Below are positions 53,845 through 64,000 of a DNA stretch of 64,000 bases, piece after piece (position 1 is the first letter of the stretch; the number at the start of each line of letters is the position of its first letter). The translations under genes and the position numbers were made by a program. The DNA is taken from the NCBI RefSeq assembly GCF_018271995.1, contig NZ_JAGUCO010000015.1, positions 1 through 64,000 on the forward strand, read 5' to 3'. Source of the DNA: Carboxylicivirga linearis (lineage in GTDB: Bacteria > Bacteroidota > Bacteroidia > Bacteroidales > Marinilabiliaceae). The notes below the pieces were generated by a model that worked only from the letters and a program-made list of their open reading frames with translations, searched no databases and had not been told where the DNA came from.

Positions 53845-55923
53845 ATGTTGAGAAAGATTTTGAGTCTGTTATTGATAGCTTTCATTGCAGGAAGCATCAA
53901 TGCACAAGAATTTTTTAATAAGAAAGATCTAATGTCGGTGGGGGTTTATTATTACCCTGAACATTGGAATCCTGAACAATGGGAACGCGACATTAAGAAT
54001 ATTGCTGATCACGGATTTGAATTTATCCACATGGCCGAATTTGCCTGGGCTATGATGGAGCCAGAGGAAGGTAAGTATGATTTTTCGTGGCTGGATAAAG
54101 TGATCGATCTGGCAACAAAATATAAGTTGAAGGTGATTTTAGGAACACCAACACCTTGTCCACCTGTTTGGATGGGAATTAAATATCCCGAAATCTATTT
54201 GATGGATGCCAACTATCAACGCGAGGAGCATGGAGCTCGTGCTAATATGTCGTTATCAAATCCGGTTGTTTTGGAGAAAACACAGCAGATTGTGGCTGAA
54301 ATGGCCAAGAGATACGGTAAAAATAAAACAGTAATTGGTTGGCAAATCGACAACGAACCCGAAGCTAAAGAAGATTACAGTCCATCGTCACAAAAGGCTT
54401 TTAAAGAATGGTTGAAAGAAAAATATACAACCGTTGAAGCATTAAATGATGCTTGGGGAACACGGTTTTGGAGTCAGTTATTTTCATCGTTTGATGAGGT
54501 ACATATTTATAATGCTACATCAGTAGGATGGTGGGGTGCAAATCCTATTGCTTTGCTTGACTTTAAACGATATACAGCCGATACACAAGGTGCTTTTCTT
54601 GATTTTCAGGCTGAGGAATTACGTAAATACATTGAGCCTTCGCAGTATATCACCACCAACTACGTGGCCAAAGGCGGACAGACAGATCCTCGAAGAAGTA
54701 ACAAAATGGATTTTGCCTCTTTTACAGCTTATCCGAATTATGGCAGCAATAATCTTGGTGATTTAGGCTTTCGTTTAGGTGATCATACTGTTTTGATGTA
54801 TGCCAACGATTATTATAAGTCGGTTGATGGAGTAACGGGAGTGATGGAATTGCAGCCGGGGCAGGTTAATTGGGCCAATCATAATTCATTGCTTCAGCCC
54901 GGAACGGTAAGAATGTGGTTGTGGCATTGCTTTGCTGGCGGAAGCTCTTACGCTTGTACTTATCGTTATCGTCAGGTGTTGTATGGCTCAGAGCAATATC
55001 ATCATGGCATTGTTACCACCGATGGAGTTACTCTAAGTCAGGGTGGCGAAGAATATGTGCAGGTGGTTAATGAAATGAAGCAGTTAAGAAAGCAATATTC
55101 ATCAAAAGCTAAAACTCCTGAGATACTGAAAAACCGTAAAACAGCAGTGATGTGGTCGTTCGATAATTTGTGGAATCTCGATCGTCAGCGTCAGACATAC
55201 CAATGGAACACCTGGAGCCATATGCAGCGTTATCAGGGTATTTTACATTCGTTGGGTGCTCCAGTTTCGTTTATCACCGAAGAAGATGACTTTGAAGACT
55301 ATGAGTTTATTGTAGTACCAGCCTACGAAATGGTGGATGAGGCTTTGGTTGCCAAATGGACAAAGTATGTTGAAAAAGGTGGCAACTTGATTATTTCAAC
55401 GCGTACCGGAGCAAAAGATAAAAATGCCCATTTATGGGAAAGCAATCTTTCAGGAATAATGAATGATTTGATTGGAGGAGAAATTGAGCAGTTTGATATG
55501 TTGCCCGGCGGCAGAACGGGTAATATTGTTGCAGGAGATAAAACCTACCAATGGAGTTCATGGGGCGATTTAATTAAGCCATACAAAGATACTAATGTAC
55601 AGGCATCGTACGACGATCAGTTTTATAAGGGTACTGCATGTGTGCTGAAGAAAAAAATTGGTAAAGGTACGTTATGGTACATTGGTACTGAATCAACCGA
55701 TGGTCAGTTGGAAAAAGATATCCTGAAAAGTGCTTATGAAGCAAATAATGTTGAGGTTGAAGATTATCCCGAAGGAGTATTTGTACAATATCGAGATGGA
55801 TTCTGGGTGGCTGTTAATTATTCATCCGAAAATTATGAATTGAAATTAGATGAACAAACCAACGTATTAATTGGTGAAAAAGTGGTGCCACCTGCTGGTG
55901 TGACTGTTTGGCAAGAAAAATAG
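53845..55923 (+). CDS. GH42 beta-galactosidase
   Basis: A 692-residue GH42 enzyme with a signal peptide (to SINAQ), suggesting a periplasmic location, whereas many GH42 enzymes are cytoplasmic. The barrel starts VGVYYYPEHWNPEQWERD and has MAEFAWAMMEP. Catalytic residues are acid/base Glu171 in QIDNEPEA and nucleophile Glu335 in GVMELQPGQVNW. A trimerisation-type alpha/beta domain (about 410-620) and a small beta domain follow. It would remove beta-galactose from galactan or galactosylated oligosaccharides. Confidence 0.93.
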   Translation: MLRKILSLLLIAFIAGSINAQEFFNKKDLMSVGVYYYPEHWNPEQWERDIKNIADHGFEFIHMAEFAWAMMEPEEGKYDFSWLDKVIDLATKYKLKVILGTPTPCPPVWMGIKYPEIYLMDANYQREEHGARANMSLSNPVVLEKTQQIVAEMAKRYGKNKTVIGWQIDNEPEAKEDYSPSSQKAFKEWLKEKYTTVEALNDAWGTRFWSQLFSSFDEVHIYNATSVGWWGANPIALLDFKRYTADTQGAFLDFQAEELRKYIEPSQYITTNYVAKGGQTDPRRSNKMDFASFTAYPNYGSNNLGDLGFRLGDHTVLMYANDYYKSVDGVTGVMELQPGQVNWANHNSLLQPGTVRMWLWHCFAGGSSYACTYRYRQVLYGSEQYHHGIVTTDGVTLSQGGEEYVQVVNEMKQLRKQYSSKAKTPEILKNRKTAVMWSFDNLWNLDRQRQTYQWNTWSHMQRYQGILHSLGAPVSFITEEDDFEDYEFIVVPAYEMVDEALVAKWTKYVEKGGNLIISTRTGAKDKNAHLWESNLSGIMNDLIGGEIEQFDMLPGGRTGNIVAGDKTYQWSSWGDLIKPYKDTNVQASYDDQFYKGTACVLKKKIGKGTLWYIGTESTDGQLEKDILKSAYEANNVEVEDYPEGVFVQYRDGFWVAVNYSSENYELKLDEQTNVLIGEKVVPPAGVTVWQEK

Positions 55924-55956
55924 GTTTTTTTCATAGATAAATTAGTGATCAATTGA

Positions 55957-57258
<1,302 letters not shown>

Positions 57259-57414
57259 GATGAAAATATTGATGGAACGGTTCTTTTTTAACAATTTGCT
57301 ATAAAGAACTGTTTCTTCTTATTTTCGGTCTTCCGTCATCGGTCTCCGATCTTTTAACTTTTGCATTTTGACTTTCTCCTTCTGTCTTCTGACGAATAAC
57401 TAACAAACTGTGTT

Positions 57415-58164
57415 TTACCATCCGCTTTTTAAACCATTTTCTAAAGCTTTCTGATAATTCTCCAGATCAAATTCATATAGATAAGGCGATTTATGTGCAA
57501 CGCCAACTCGTTTTTCATCCAATCGATTAAGGATATTGTACGATAATATTTTTCGCTGAAAATTACGTCGGTCGAGCTGTTTACCCAAAATAGTTTCATA
57601 AAGCTTCTGAAGCTCGGGCATGGTAAATTTTTGAGGAAGCAGGTTGTATCCAATGGGCGAATAGTTTAGTTGAATTCGTAAAGCTTCCAAGGCACCGTTA
57701 ATTATATCGCTATGATCGATTATAACATTTTTTGCATCATCAATATTTACCCATTCACATTTAATAGATAATTCATCCGGATTTGGATTTACCAAAGTGT
57801 ATTCAACCAAAGCAAAAAATCCTATTGAGATAAAACGATCATTATAAAAAGATATATCAATGTTGGGAATAAGTGATTTGATAATAGGAATGGTTGGATT
57901 ATCCTTTGATCGGTCAGGTGAACTAAAAACTTTAAACTGTTGTAGAAAGATTTCATCTAAACCCGTTCTCCATTTTAAAATCCTTGAGGCAGCATCTTCA
58001 ATGGTTTCATCTTTTTTGACAAAACCACCCGGGAGAGCATATTTTTCCAAGTCTTTTAATTCAAGCAATAAAACTTTCAATTCATTCTCGTGAAAGCCAA
58101 AAACAACTGAATCAATTGATATATGGGATAAAAATTCCTGATTGTTATGGTAAGGCGTATTCAA
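57415..58164 (-). CDS. Nudix-related transcriptional regulator (NrtR/AraR/XylR type)
   Basis: A 249-residue protein: N-terminal Nudix fold (about 10-150) and C-terminal winged helix (about 160-230, LPQKFTMPELQKLYETIL and RRNFQRKIL). The Nudix box starts GGFVKKDE but continues RILKWRTGL where active hydrolases have REUxEExGU, so the metal-binding glutamates are missing and a regulator is expected. In Bacteroides such proteins (AraR, XylR) respond to arabinose or xylose and control catabolic genes. It is divergent from a GH3 gene. The only visible start is TTG at 58164. Confidence 0.85.
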   Translation of the reverse strand: MNTPYHNNQEFLSHISIDSVVFGFHENELKVLLLELKDLEKYALPGGFVKKDETIEDAASRILKWRTGLDEIFLQQFKVFSSPDRSKDNPTIPIIKSLIPNIDISFYNDRFISIGFFALVEYTLVNPNPDELSIKCEWVNIDDAKNVIIDHSDIINGALEALRIQLNYSPIGYNLLPQKFTMPELQKLYETILGKQLDRRNFQRKILSYNILNRLDEKRVGVAHKSPYLYEFDLENYQKALENGLKSGW

Positions 58165-58177
58165 TATCTTTTTATTT

Positions 58178-58185
58178 CAAAAGTA
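58178..58185 (-). promoter_or_regulatory. Predicted -7 element for the Nudix-type regulator (TACTTTTG)
   Basis: Exact TAnnTTTG on the minus strand ending only 13 bp before the TTG start, implying a leader of about 7 nt. Confidence 0.5.
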
Positions 58186-58231
58186 TAAAAAAATAACAAT
58201 CCAATTTTGATGATTTATAAAATGTTATTAT

Positions 58232-58254
58232 CATTGTGTAACCATGACGCAATG
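58232..58254. promoter_or_regulatory. Inverted repeat, candidate operator in the divergent gap
   Basis: CATTGTG and CGCAATG form an inverted repeat (6 of 7 pairs) around a 9-bp spacer, upstream of the GH3 gene. A flanking pair AATAACA/TGTTATT lies at 58192-58198 and 58223-58229. Candidate site for the adjacent Nudix-type regulator. Confidence 0.3.
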
Positions 58255-58286
58255 TAAGCGTATTGGCTAATACTAAATTAATTAAT

Positions 58287-60722
58287 ATGAAAAGAGATCG
58301 CCTTAAAAAAACTGTCCTCGTCATGTCGACAGTTGTTTTATCATTACTACTGATGAATTGTAGTCCTTCTAATAAACACCAAACGCAAGAAGAAAAGGCT
58401 GCTATGATAGTATCAAAAATGAATTTGGAGCAAAAAGCTCAGGTGTTGATTGGAACAGGAATGTTTATGGATTTGCCTGATTCTGTTGCCAAACTTTTCT
58501 TTCCTGAAGAGAAAAAAGAAATCATTGATACCGCCTATCAACAAATGGTGGATCATATACGCACTTATCTTCCAGGAGCAGCTGGTTTTTCAGCCGAATT
58601 TCCGGAATTAAATATTAGTTCACAGGTATTGGCCGATGGTCCAGCCGGATTACGTATTCAACCAACTCGAAAAGGGGAAGATCAAACCTATTATTGTACG
58701 GCATTTCCAATTGCTACTGTTTTAGCTTCCACTTGGGATACTGATTTGATTTATAAAGTGGGGCAAGCAATGGGAAATGAAGTGTTGGAATATGGAGCAG
58801 ATGTTTTATTGGCTCCGGGTATGAATATTCAACGTGATCCTCTTTGTGGTCGTAACTTCGAATATTATTCTGAGGATCCATTAGTGACTGGTAAGATGGC
58901 AGCCGCTATGGTAAATGGTGTTCAGTCTAATGGAGTGGGTACTTCAATTAAACACTTCGCTGTTAATAACCAGGAAACCAATCGTCTTTCTGTTGATGCA
59001 ACTGTTAGTCAGCGTGCCTTGCGCGAAATTTATTTGAAAGGATTTGAAATTGCTGTTAAAGATGCTCAGCCATGGACAGTGATGTCATCATATAATAAAG
59101 TAAATGGGACCTATACTTCTGAAAGTCATGATTTATTAACCAAGATTCTTCGAAATGACTGGGGATTTGAAGGATATGTAATGACTGACTGGGGCGGAGG
59201 TAGTGATGTTGTGGCTCAGATGAAGGCCGGTAACGATATGATTATGCCGGGTACACCTGAGCAAATAGAGAGATTGCAAGCGGCTGTAAAAGAAGGGCAG
59301 TTAGATGAGAAGGTATTGGATCAAAATCTGATTCGCATCTTTACCGTCATGTTTAAATCGCCTAAGTTTAAAGGTTATCAAAATAGTAATAAACCAGATT
59401 TAAAGGCACATGCTCAAATAACCCGTCAAGCGGCAACTGAAGGAATGGTGTTGTTGGAAAACAAAGAAAATACGCTTCCTTTCTCTATTGCCAATGCGGC
59501 TGTTTTTGGCACAACATCATATGATTTTATTGCAGGAGGAACGGGTAGTGGTGATGTAAATGAGGCATACACTGTATCGTTGATGGAAGGATTATCAAAC
59601 GGAAATATTGCTGTAAATGAGGAATTAGCAACTACTTACGAGGACTATATTAAGAAAGAACAGGCCAAGGGTGAAAAATCAGATAATTGGCTGACTGTGT
59701 TGATGGGAGGAAAAGTGCCCGTTGCTGAAATGGAAGTAAGTACATCATTAGCAAAGAAAATGGCAGCTACCAACGAAATGGCTTTAATAACCATTGGTCG
59801 TAATTCAGGAGAAGGTGGCGACAGAGAGCCAGTTGAAGGAGATTTCTATCTTACCGCAACCGAAAAAGGAATGATCAAAACGGTAACAGATGCTTTTCAT
59901 GCTGTAGGTAAAAAAGTGGTGGTTATTTTAAATGTGGGTGGAGTGATAGAAACAGCTTCGTGGAGTAAAATACCTGATGCTGTATTGTTAGCCTGGCAAG
60001 GTGGTCAAGAAGGTGGTAATTCGGTTGTGGATATTTTAACCGGAAAAGTAAACCCATCTGGTAAGCTGGCTATTACATTTCCTGTTTCTTATGATGATAC
60101 ACCAACTCATACTACTTTTCCCGGACATGAAATTGAAGGAGAAGTGGATGAAGCGGAAGATTTGTCTGGGTTTTCATTTATGAAACGTGTGCCTTGGGAA
60201 GTATTTCACGAAGAAGATATTTACGTAGGATACCGTTATTACAACACATTTGATGTGCCGGTGGCTTATCCATTCGGATATGGACTTTCATACACTTCGT
60301 TTAAATATGATAATATCAAAACCGACAAAGATGCATTTGACGGAAAAATAACTGTTTCTGTTGATGTAGTTAATGCCGGTGAGGTTGCTGGTAAAGAAGT
60401 AGTGCAGGTTTATTTACACGCACCATCAGAAAAAATGGAGAAGCCCGAAGCTACTTTGATTGACTTCGGAAAAACCGGTTTACTACAGCCGGGTGAATCG
60501 CAAACGCTATCTTTTGAAATTGAAGCAAAAGATTTGGCTTCATTCGATACAGCAACATCGTCGTGGGTGGCTGAAGATGGTGATTACCAACTGTTGGTGG
60601 GTAGTTCAAGCCTTGATATTAAAGGGGCAAAAGATTTTAGTTTGCCTGAATTTACTGTGGTAGAAAAAGTATCAGAAGCTATGAAGCCTATAAAGGAGTT
60701 AAATATTTTAACTAAAAAATAA
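58287..60722 (+). CDS. GH3 beta-glucosidase-like lipoprotein
   Basis: An 811-residue GH3 enzyme from ATG 58287, with lipobox LLMNC (Cys25). The barrel has LADGPAGLRIQPT, LLAPGMNIQRDPLCGRNFEYYSEDP in shortened form, IKHFAVNNQETNR and nucleophile Asp301 in YVMTDWGG, the standard form. The alpha/beta sandwich carries TIGRNSGEGGDRE, and a fibronectin-III-like domain (YGLSYTSFKYD onward) follows. It resembles the multi-domain beta-glucosidase type. The in-frame TTG at 58263 is less likely as the start because it gives no proper lipoprotein signal at the terminus. Confidence 0.9.
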   Translation: MKRDRLKKTVLVMSTVVLSLLLMNCSPSNKHQTQEEKAAMIVSKMNLEQKAQVLIGTGMFMDLPDSVAKLFFPEEKKEIIDTAYQQMVDHIRTYLPGAAGFSAEFPELNISSQVLADGPAGLRIQPTRKGEDQTYYCTAFPIATVLASTWDTDLIYKVGQAMGNEVLEYGADVLLAPGMNIQRDPLCGRNFEYYSEDPLVTGKMAAAMVNGVQSNGVGTSIKHFAVNNQETNRLSVDATVSQRALREIYLKGFEIAVKDAQPWTVMSSYNKVNGTYTSESHDLLTKILRNDWGFEGYVMTDWGGGSDVVAQMKAGNDMIMPGTPEQIERLQAAVKEGQLDEKVLDQNLIRIFTVMFKSPKFKGYQNSNKPDLKAHAQITRQAATEGMVLLENKENTLPFSIANAAVFGTTSYDFIAGGTGSGDVNEAYTVSLMEGLSNGNIAVNEELATTYEDYIKKEQAKGEKSDNWLTVLMGGKVPVAEMEVSTSLAKKMAATNEMALITIGRNSGEGGDREPVEGDFYLTATEKGMIKTVTDAFHAVGKKVVVILNVGGVIETASWSKIPDAVLLAWQGGQEGGNSVVDILTGKVNPSGKLAITFPVSYDDTPTHTTFPGHEIEGEVDEAEDLSGFSFMKRVPWEVFHEEDIYVGYRYYNTFDVPVAYPFGYGLSYTSFKYDNIKTDKDAFDGKITVSVDVVNAGEVAGKEVVQVYLHAPSEKMEKPEATLIDFGKTGLLQPGESQTLSFEIEAKDLASFDTATSSWVAEDGDYQLLVGSSSLDIKGAKDFSLPEFTVVEKVSEAMKPIKELNILTKK

Positions 60723-60773
60723 AGATTTGGGTTTAGGAGGTTTGAATGTTATGAAGTTTGCATTCAGACAATG

Positions 60774-60819
60774 AGGCCTGGCAAGTTGATATTATTCAAC
60801 TTCGTCAGGCCTTTTTTTT
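60774..60819 (+). terminator. Terminator after the second GH3 gene
   Basis: Long stem: AGGCCTG/CAGGCCT (60774-60780 and 60806-60812) extended after a small internal loop by AAGTTGA/TCAACTT, then eight T. It touches the stop codon of the convergent LytTR gene. Confidence 0.9.
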
Positions 60820-61525
60820 ATAAGAAATTCTTATCCAGAAAGTCTTTGAACTGCTTTTTGTATTGATCGCTGACAGGAATATATTCTTTACCAAATACAA
60901 TTCGGCTTCGGTCAATGGTTTCTATCTTTTCGAGATTAACGATAAACGAACGATGTACCCGCATAAATTTCTCATCAGGTAGTTTTGATTCCAATGCTTT
61001 TAGTGAATTCAATGACATTATTGGTTTGTCCTGATGTTGAAGAAAAACTTTTACATAGTCCTTCAGTCCTTCAATGTAATGTATATCATTAAAGTTGATG
61101 CGTCGGATTTTGTAATCAGATTTTAAGAACAAAAAGGAATTATTTGCATCAACGGTTTCCTGCGATTCTAAGTCAATTTGTTTTTCTGCTTTTTTAGCAG
61201 CTTTCAAAAAATCATCATAACCAAAAGGTTTTAACAGGTAATCAATGGCTTCAAGTTTAAAACCTTCCAGTGCGTATTTTTCATAGGCTGTAGTGAAAAC
61301 CAATTTAGGTGGTTTTTCCAGAATCCGTGCAAACTCAACACCTGTTAAATCGGGCATCTGAATATCAATAAACATCAGGTCGACTTCTTCATGATTCAGA
61401 AATTCCAATGCATCAATTGGGTTATCAAAGGCACCTATTAATTCAAGAAAAGGTGTTTTCTCAATATAGCTGGTAAGCAATTGTAATGCTAGCGGTTCAT
61501 CATCTATGGCAATGGTTCTGATCAT
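60818..61525 (-). CDS. LytTR-type response regulator
   Basis: A 235-residue regulator: receiver domain (1-120) with phospho-acceptor Asp54 in MFIDIQMPD and the conserved Lys in LLKPFGYDD, then a LytTR DNA-binding domain (about 135-235) with INFNDIHYIEGLKDYVKVF and MRVHRSFIVNL. It lies 4 bp after its kinase gene. The pair probably controls the adjacent ABC exporter genes, a common arrangement in Bacteroidota, but no target site was identified. Confidence 0.93.
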   Translation of the reverse strand: MIRTIAIDDEPLALQLLTSYIEKTPFLELIGAFDNPIDALEFLNHEEVDLMFIDIQMPDLTGVEFARILEKPPKLVFTTAYEKYALEGFKLEAIDYLLKPFGYDDFLKAAKKAEKQIDLESQETVDANNSFLFLKSDYKIRRINFNDIHYIEGLKDYVKVFLQHQDKPIMSLNSLKALESKLPDEKFMRVHRSFIVNLEKIETIDRSRIVFGKEYIPVSDQYKKQFKDFLDKNFL

Positions 61526-61529
61526 GTTT

Positions 61530-62624
61530 TTAATCTATCTCAATACTTAAATAAACACTAAATTCATCATCTGTTTGCGAAATATCTAAACGATGTTTGA
61601 GTGGAAATAACAGTTGTAGTCGCTTTTTTACATTCTCCAGCCCAATGCCAGAGTGTTTTTCATCTTTTTTACTTTCAGCTGATGATGAAACACTATTTAT
61701 ACATTTAAATAATATTTGGTTGTCGATCACCTTCATCTCTATCTTGATAAATGATTTTTCGCGATAACTGATACCATGTTTAAATGCATTTTCGATGAAT
61801 GGAATAAACAATAATGGCGGAATTTGTAAATGAAGATGATTATTAGGAAGTTCAATCTCGAATTCCACTTTTGAAGAAACCCTTAATCGCATTAGATCAA
61901 TGTAATGATTCAGAAAATCAACCTCTTGTTTTAGTTCAGTTTTTCCACTTTCCGAATCGTAAAGCAGATAACGCATCATTTTTGAGAGCTTTAAAACAGA
62001 AGCCTGCGCATCTTTTGAACTAATTTCGATTAGCGCATATATATTATTGAGGGTATTAAAAAAGAAATGCGGACTAATCTGGTTTTTTAAAAAAGCCAAC
62101 TCCGAATTGAGCTTTTCCTTTTCCAGTTCTTTTTGCTTTTTTTCAGTTGTAATATGTTCTTCAATCACACGTAATCCTAATGAAAATCCACTGATAATAA
62201 CAGATGTTAGGGCAAAGAAATACACTTGCATTTGTCTTAGTGGCGGTTTGGGGATGATTTTGTCCTCGCTTAGTTTTTCAAATGCTTCTGCAATTTTTTG
62301 ATCTCGTTCCGGATTATGAATAAAAGTTTCATTTAGCAGTTCGGACACAAAATAAAAAATACCAATGCATGCTATGCCAAGCAGAAAATAGACAAGTCTT
62401 TGTTTCTTCAGGTAAAAACGAGGTACTAACCATAAATAGTTGATGTAAAAAATGATTCCGTAAATGGTGGCATTCAAATAAAAGCCCCAGGCAATAAAAT
62501 TCTGATTTCCCCAGTAACGATTAATGATTAACTGAGGCAGAATTACCAGCCCTAACCACGCTAAAACATGCATTACAATTGTTAAAGCCTTTTTATGAGG
62601 AGTGTTGATCATTTTATCTTTCAA
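61530..62624 (-). CDS. LytS-type sensor histidine kinase
   Basis: A 364-residue inner-membrane kinase with four hydrophobic segments in the first 150 residues and no large sensor domain, a cytoplasmic coiled coil (about 155-178), the His_kinase domain with His186 in NQISPHFFFNTLNN, and an ATPase domain with PPLLFIPFIENAFKHG and GIGLENVKKRL. The signal is unknown. Directly precedes its response regulator. Confidence 0.92.
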   Translation of the reverse strand: MKDKMINTPHKKALTIVMHVLAWLGLVILPQLIINRYWGNQNFIAWGFYLNATIYGIIFYINYLWLVPRFYLKKQRLVYFLLGIACIGIFYFVSELLNETFIHNPERDQKIAEAFEKLSEDKIIPKPPLRQMQVYFFALTSVIISGFSLGLRVIEEHITTEKKQKELEKEKLNSELAFLKNQISPHFFFNTLNNIYALIEISSKDAQASVLKLSKMMRYLLYDSESGKTELKQEVDFLNHYIDLMRLRVSSKVEFEIELPNNHLHLQIPPLLFIPFIENAFKHGISYREKSFIKIEMKVIDNQILFKCINSVSSSAESKKDEKHSGIGLENVKKRLQLLFPLKHRLDISQTDDEFSVYLSIEID

Positions 62625-62680
62625 GTTTTAGGTATTGCCAAAATACACATTAAAAATAGTTTATCATACCTGGATTTACA

Positions 62681-63901
62681 TTACTCATGTCTGATAGCAT
62701 CAATAGGATTCAGATTGGCTGCTTTGCGGGCTGGATACCACCCAAAGAATACCCCGATTGCCGTACAAACCAGGAATGAAAGAATAATGGCATTCTCCAT
62801 AATCAGAAATGGAAGATTTAATGCATTGGTAGCTACTAGCGAAACCAATAAACCAAACACAATTCCAATAATTCCTCCGAAGATACTTAGGATAACCGCT
62901 TCAATAAGGAATTGCATTAAGATATCGTTGCCACTTCCTCCAACCGACATACGTAAACCAATCTCTTTGGTGCGCTCGGTTACCGATACAAACATGATGT
63001 TCATAATGCCAATACCACCCACCAATAAAGAGATGCCGGCAATGGCTCCCAATAACATAGTAAGCATATCGCTTACCGAGGTAAAAGCCTGCACCATCTC
63101 GGCTTGAGAACGAACCTCAAAGTCATCATTAGCATCTGCTTTTAATTTATGCTGAGAACGTAGCATGGTTTCAATCTCTTCAATGGCCTGATCAGTGCTT
63201 TGTTCATCAATAGAGGAGGCATAAATAGCTTGAATATGTGTAATGGCTAACATACGTCGTTGAACCGTGGTGTACGGGGCCAGAATCAAATCATCCTGAT
63301 CCATACCCATACCATTCTGACCTTTTTCTTTTAGCACTCCAATAATTTTTAAAGGAATGCCTTCGAAACGAATGGTTTGGCCTACGGGATCAATGCTGGT
63401 ACCAAAGATGTTTTCAACAACTGTTTTACCTACCAGGCAAACCTTTCCAAGACTGTTGATTTCCTGTTCGGTGAAGATACGGCCATCTTCAATTTCGTAT
63501 TTTCTTATTTCCAAATATTCATCATTCACACCGTAAATACTGGTTGGCCAGTTTTTATTTCCTTTAATGGCTTGTCCACTGGTTGAAACTTGTGGTGAAA
63601 TGCGGCTTAAGTATTGAGTGCTTTTCTTCAATTGCTCAACGTCTTTGAGGGTTAATGATTTTGAATTGGAGTTACCCATCATCACACCGCCTCGATGTTG
63701 AGAGCCTGGCATTACAAATATCATGTTCGATCCCATGCTTGAAATCTCATCCTGAATGTTCTTTTTCGATCCTTCACCAATGGAAAGCATCCCAATTACC
63801 GAGCCTACTCCAATGATGATACCCAACATGGTTAAAATAGCCCTGAATTTATTTCGCTTCAATGCGTTGACTGCTATTTTAGTAAGATTTATATAATTCA
63901 T
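62681..63901 (-). CDS. MacB-type ABC transporter permease
   Basis: A 406-residue inner-membrane protein: N-terminal helix (ILTMLGIIIGVGSVIGMLSIGEG in shortened form, about 20-42), a periplasmic MacB-type core domain (about 45-270), and three C-terminal helices of the FtsX domain, with SVTERTKEIGLRMSVG before the last two. There is no ATPase domain, unlike E. coli MacB, so a separate ATP-binding subunit is needed. ATG 63901 lies 10 bp after the upstream stop; an in-frame TTG at 63949 overlaps the previous gene and is rejected. Substrate unknown. Confidence 0.9.
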   Translation of the reverse strand: MNYINLTKIAVNALKRNKFRAILTMLGIIIGVGSVIGMLSIGEGSKKNIQDEISSMGSNMIFVMPGSQHRGGVMMGNSNSKSLTLKDVEQLKKSTQYLSRISPQVSTSGQAIKGNKNWPTSIYGVNDEYLEIRKYEIEDGRIFTEQEINSLGKVCLVGKTVVENIFGTSIDPVGQTIRFEGIPLKIIGVLKEKGQNGMGMDQDDLILAPYTTVQRRMLAITHIQAIYASSIDEQSTDQAIEEIETMLRSQHKLKADANDDFEVRSQAEMVQAFTSVSDMLTMLLGAIAGISLLVGGIGIMNIMFVSVTERTKEIGLRMSVGGSGNDILMQFLIEAVILSIFGGIIGIVFGLLVSLVATNALNLPFLIMENAIILSFLVCTAIGVFFGWYPARKAANLNPIDAIRHE

Positions 63902-63911
63902 TGTTGATTGT

Positions 63912-64000
63912 TTAAAAGTCAATATCCGTTTCTGCAGGTAGCTCGGCAATCAGCTGCGTGGCATTGTGTCTTGCATCTACAGCCATTTCTTTCTTTATTA
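63912..64000 (-). CDS. 3' end of an upstream gene, possibly the ABC ATP-binding subunit
   Basis: An open frame runs from the window edge to a TAA at 63914-63912, encoding a tail ending in AELPAETDIDF. It lies 10 bp upstream of the permease in the same direction. Such tails can follow the last strand of MacB-partner ATPases, but too little is present to identify the family. Confidence 0.5.
   Translation of the reverse strand, partial: IKKEMAVDARHNATQLIAELPAETDIDF

Noticed and set aside
57276-57313. Imperfect long stem between the esterase and the Nudix regulator
   Set aside because: The 16-nt loop and weak T tail make it a poor terminator; kept out of the feature list.

Overview
The window reads as a chromosome segment of a polysaccharide-degrading member of the Bacteroidota, plausibly Bacteroidales/Marinilabiliales-like, although the genus cannot be fixed from this sequence. 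The evidence is a SusC/SusD pair, a hybrid two-component regulator, type IX secretion (T9SS) genes with a T9SS-sorted cargo protein, promoters of the TAnnTTTG class, an almost complete lack of Shine-Dalgarno-like sequences, and an AT-rich genome. There is no rRNA, CRISPR array, insertion sequence or prophage.

Layout. (1) 1-8.4 kb, housekeeping: two identical tRNA-Val(TAC) genes, folC, a PIN-PhoH ATPase, then a tight operon of mtaB, an inositol-monophosphatase-like gene, an LpxL-like acyltransferase and a family 2 glycosyltransferase, convergent with murF. (2) 8.5-18.2 kb, T9SS island: gldJ, porU, porV and a porE-like OmpA lipoprotein gene, with ispF and a small thioredoxin-like gene between porV and porE. 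(3) 18.2-24.1 kb: two membrane proteins, a Crp/Fnr regulator, and a lipoprotein gene joined to a large BNR-propeller protein that carries a T9SS sorting domain. (4) 24.3-44.8 kb, an arabinan-type polysaccharide utilisation locus (PUL): GH127, a surface glycan-binding lipoprotein, SusC, SusD, a GH43 lipoprotein, aldose 1-epimerase, a hybrid two-component sensor/regulator (HTCS), a second GH43 and GH51. (5) 45.4-60.7 kb, an exo-glycosidase block: GH2, GH31, GH3, GH42, a CE1-like esterase, a Nudix-type regulator and a second GH3. (6) 60.8-64 kb: a LytTR/LytS two-component pair and a MacB-type ABC permease, with its upstream partner running off the edge.

How the genes work together. In the PUL, surface lipoproteins would bind and cut arabinan, SusC/D would import oligosaccharides, and periplasmic GH43, GH51 and GH127 enzymes would release arabinose. 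The HTCS would sense a released fragment and activate transcription through its AraC-type domain. The strongest new signal is a shared promoter design at four PUL transcription units (26638-26696 on -, 26793-26851, 34160-34218, 41740-41798). Each has two direct half-sites resembling ATTGTCCACCT exactly 21 bp apart, then exactly 19 bp to a TAnnTTTG-like -7 box. This is a candidate HTCS operator and is absent from the HTCS gene's own promoter and from the 45-60 kb block. At the SusCD promoter a 19-codon ORF lies where the other three units place their main start codon.

The second block differs. Its genes are separated by long gaps, three of which carry diverged copies of a composite repeat made of three hairpins in a fixed order. 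Its enzyme set recalls removal of xyloglucan or galactan side chains, and a Nudix-type regulator with a degenerate catalytic motif sits at its end.
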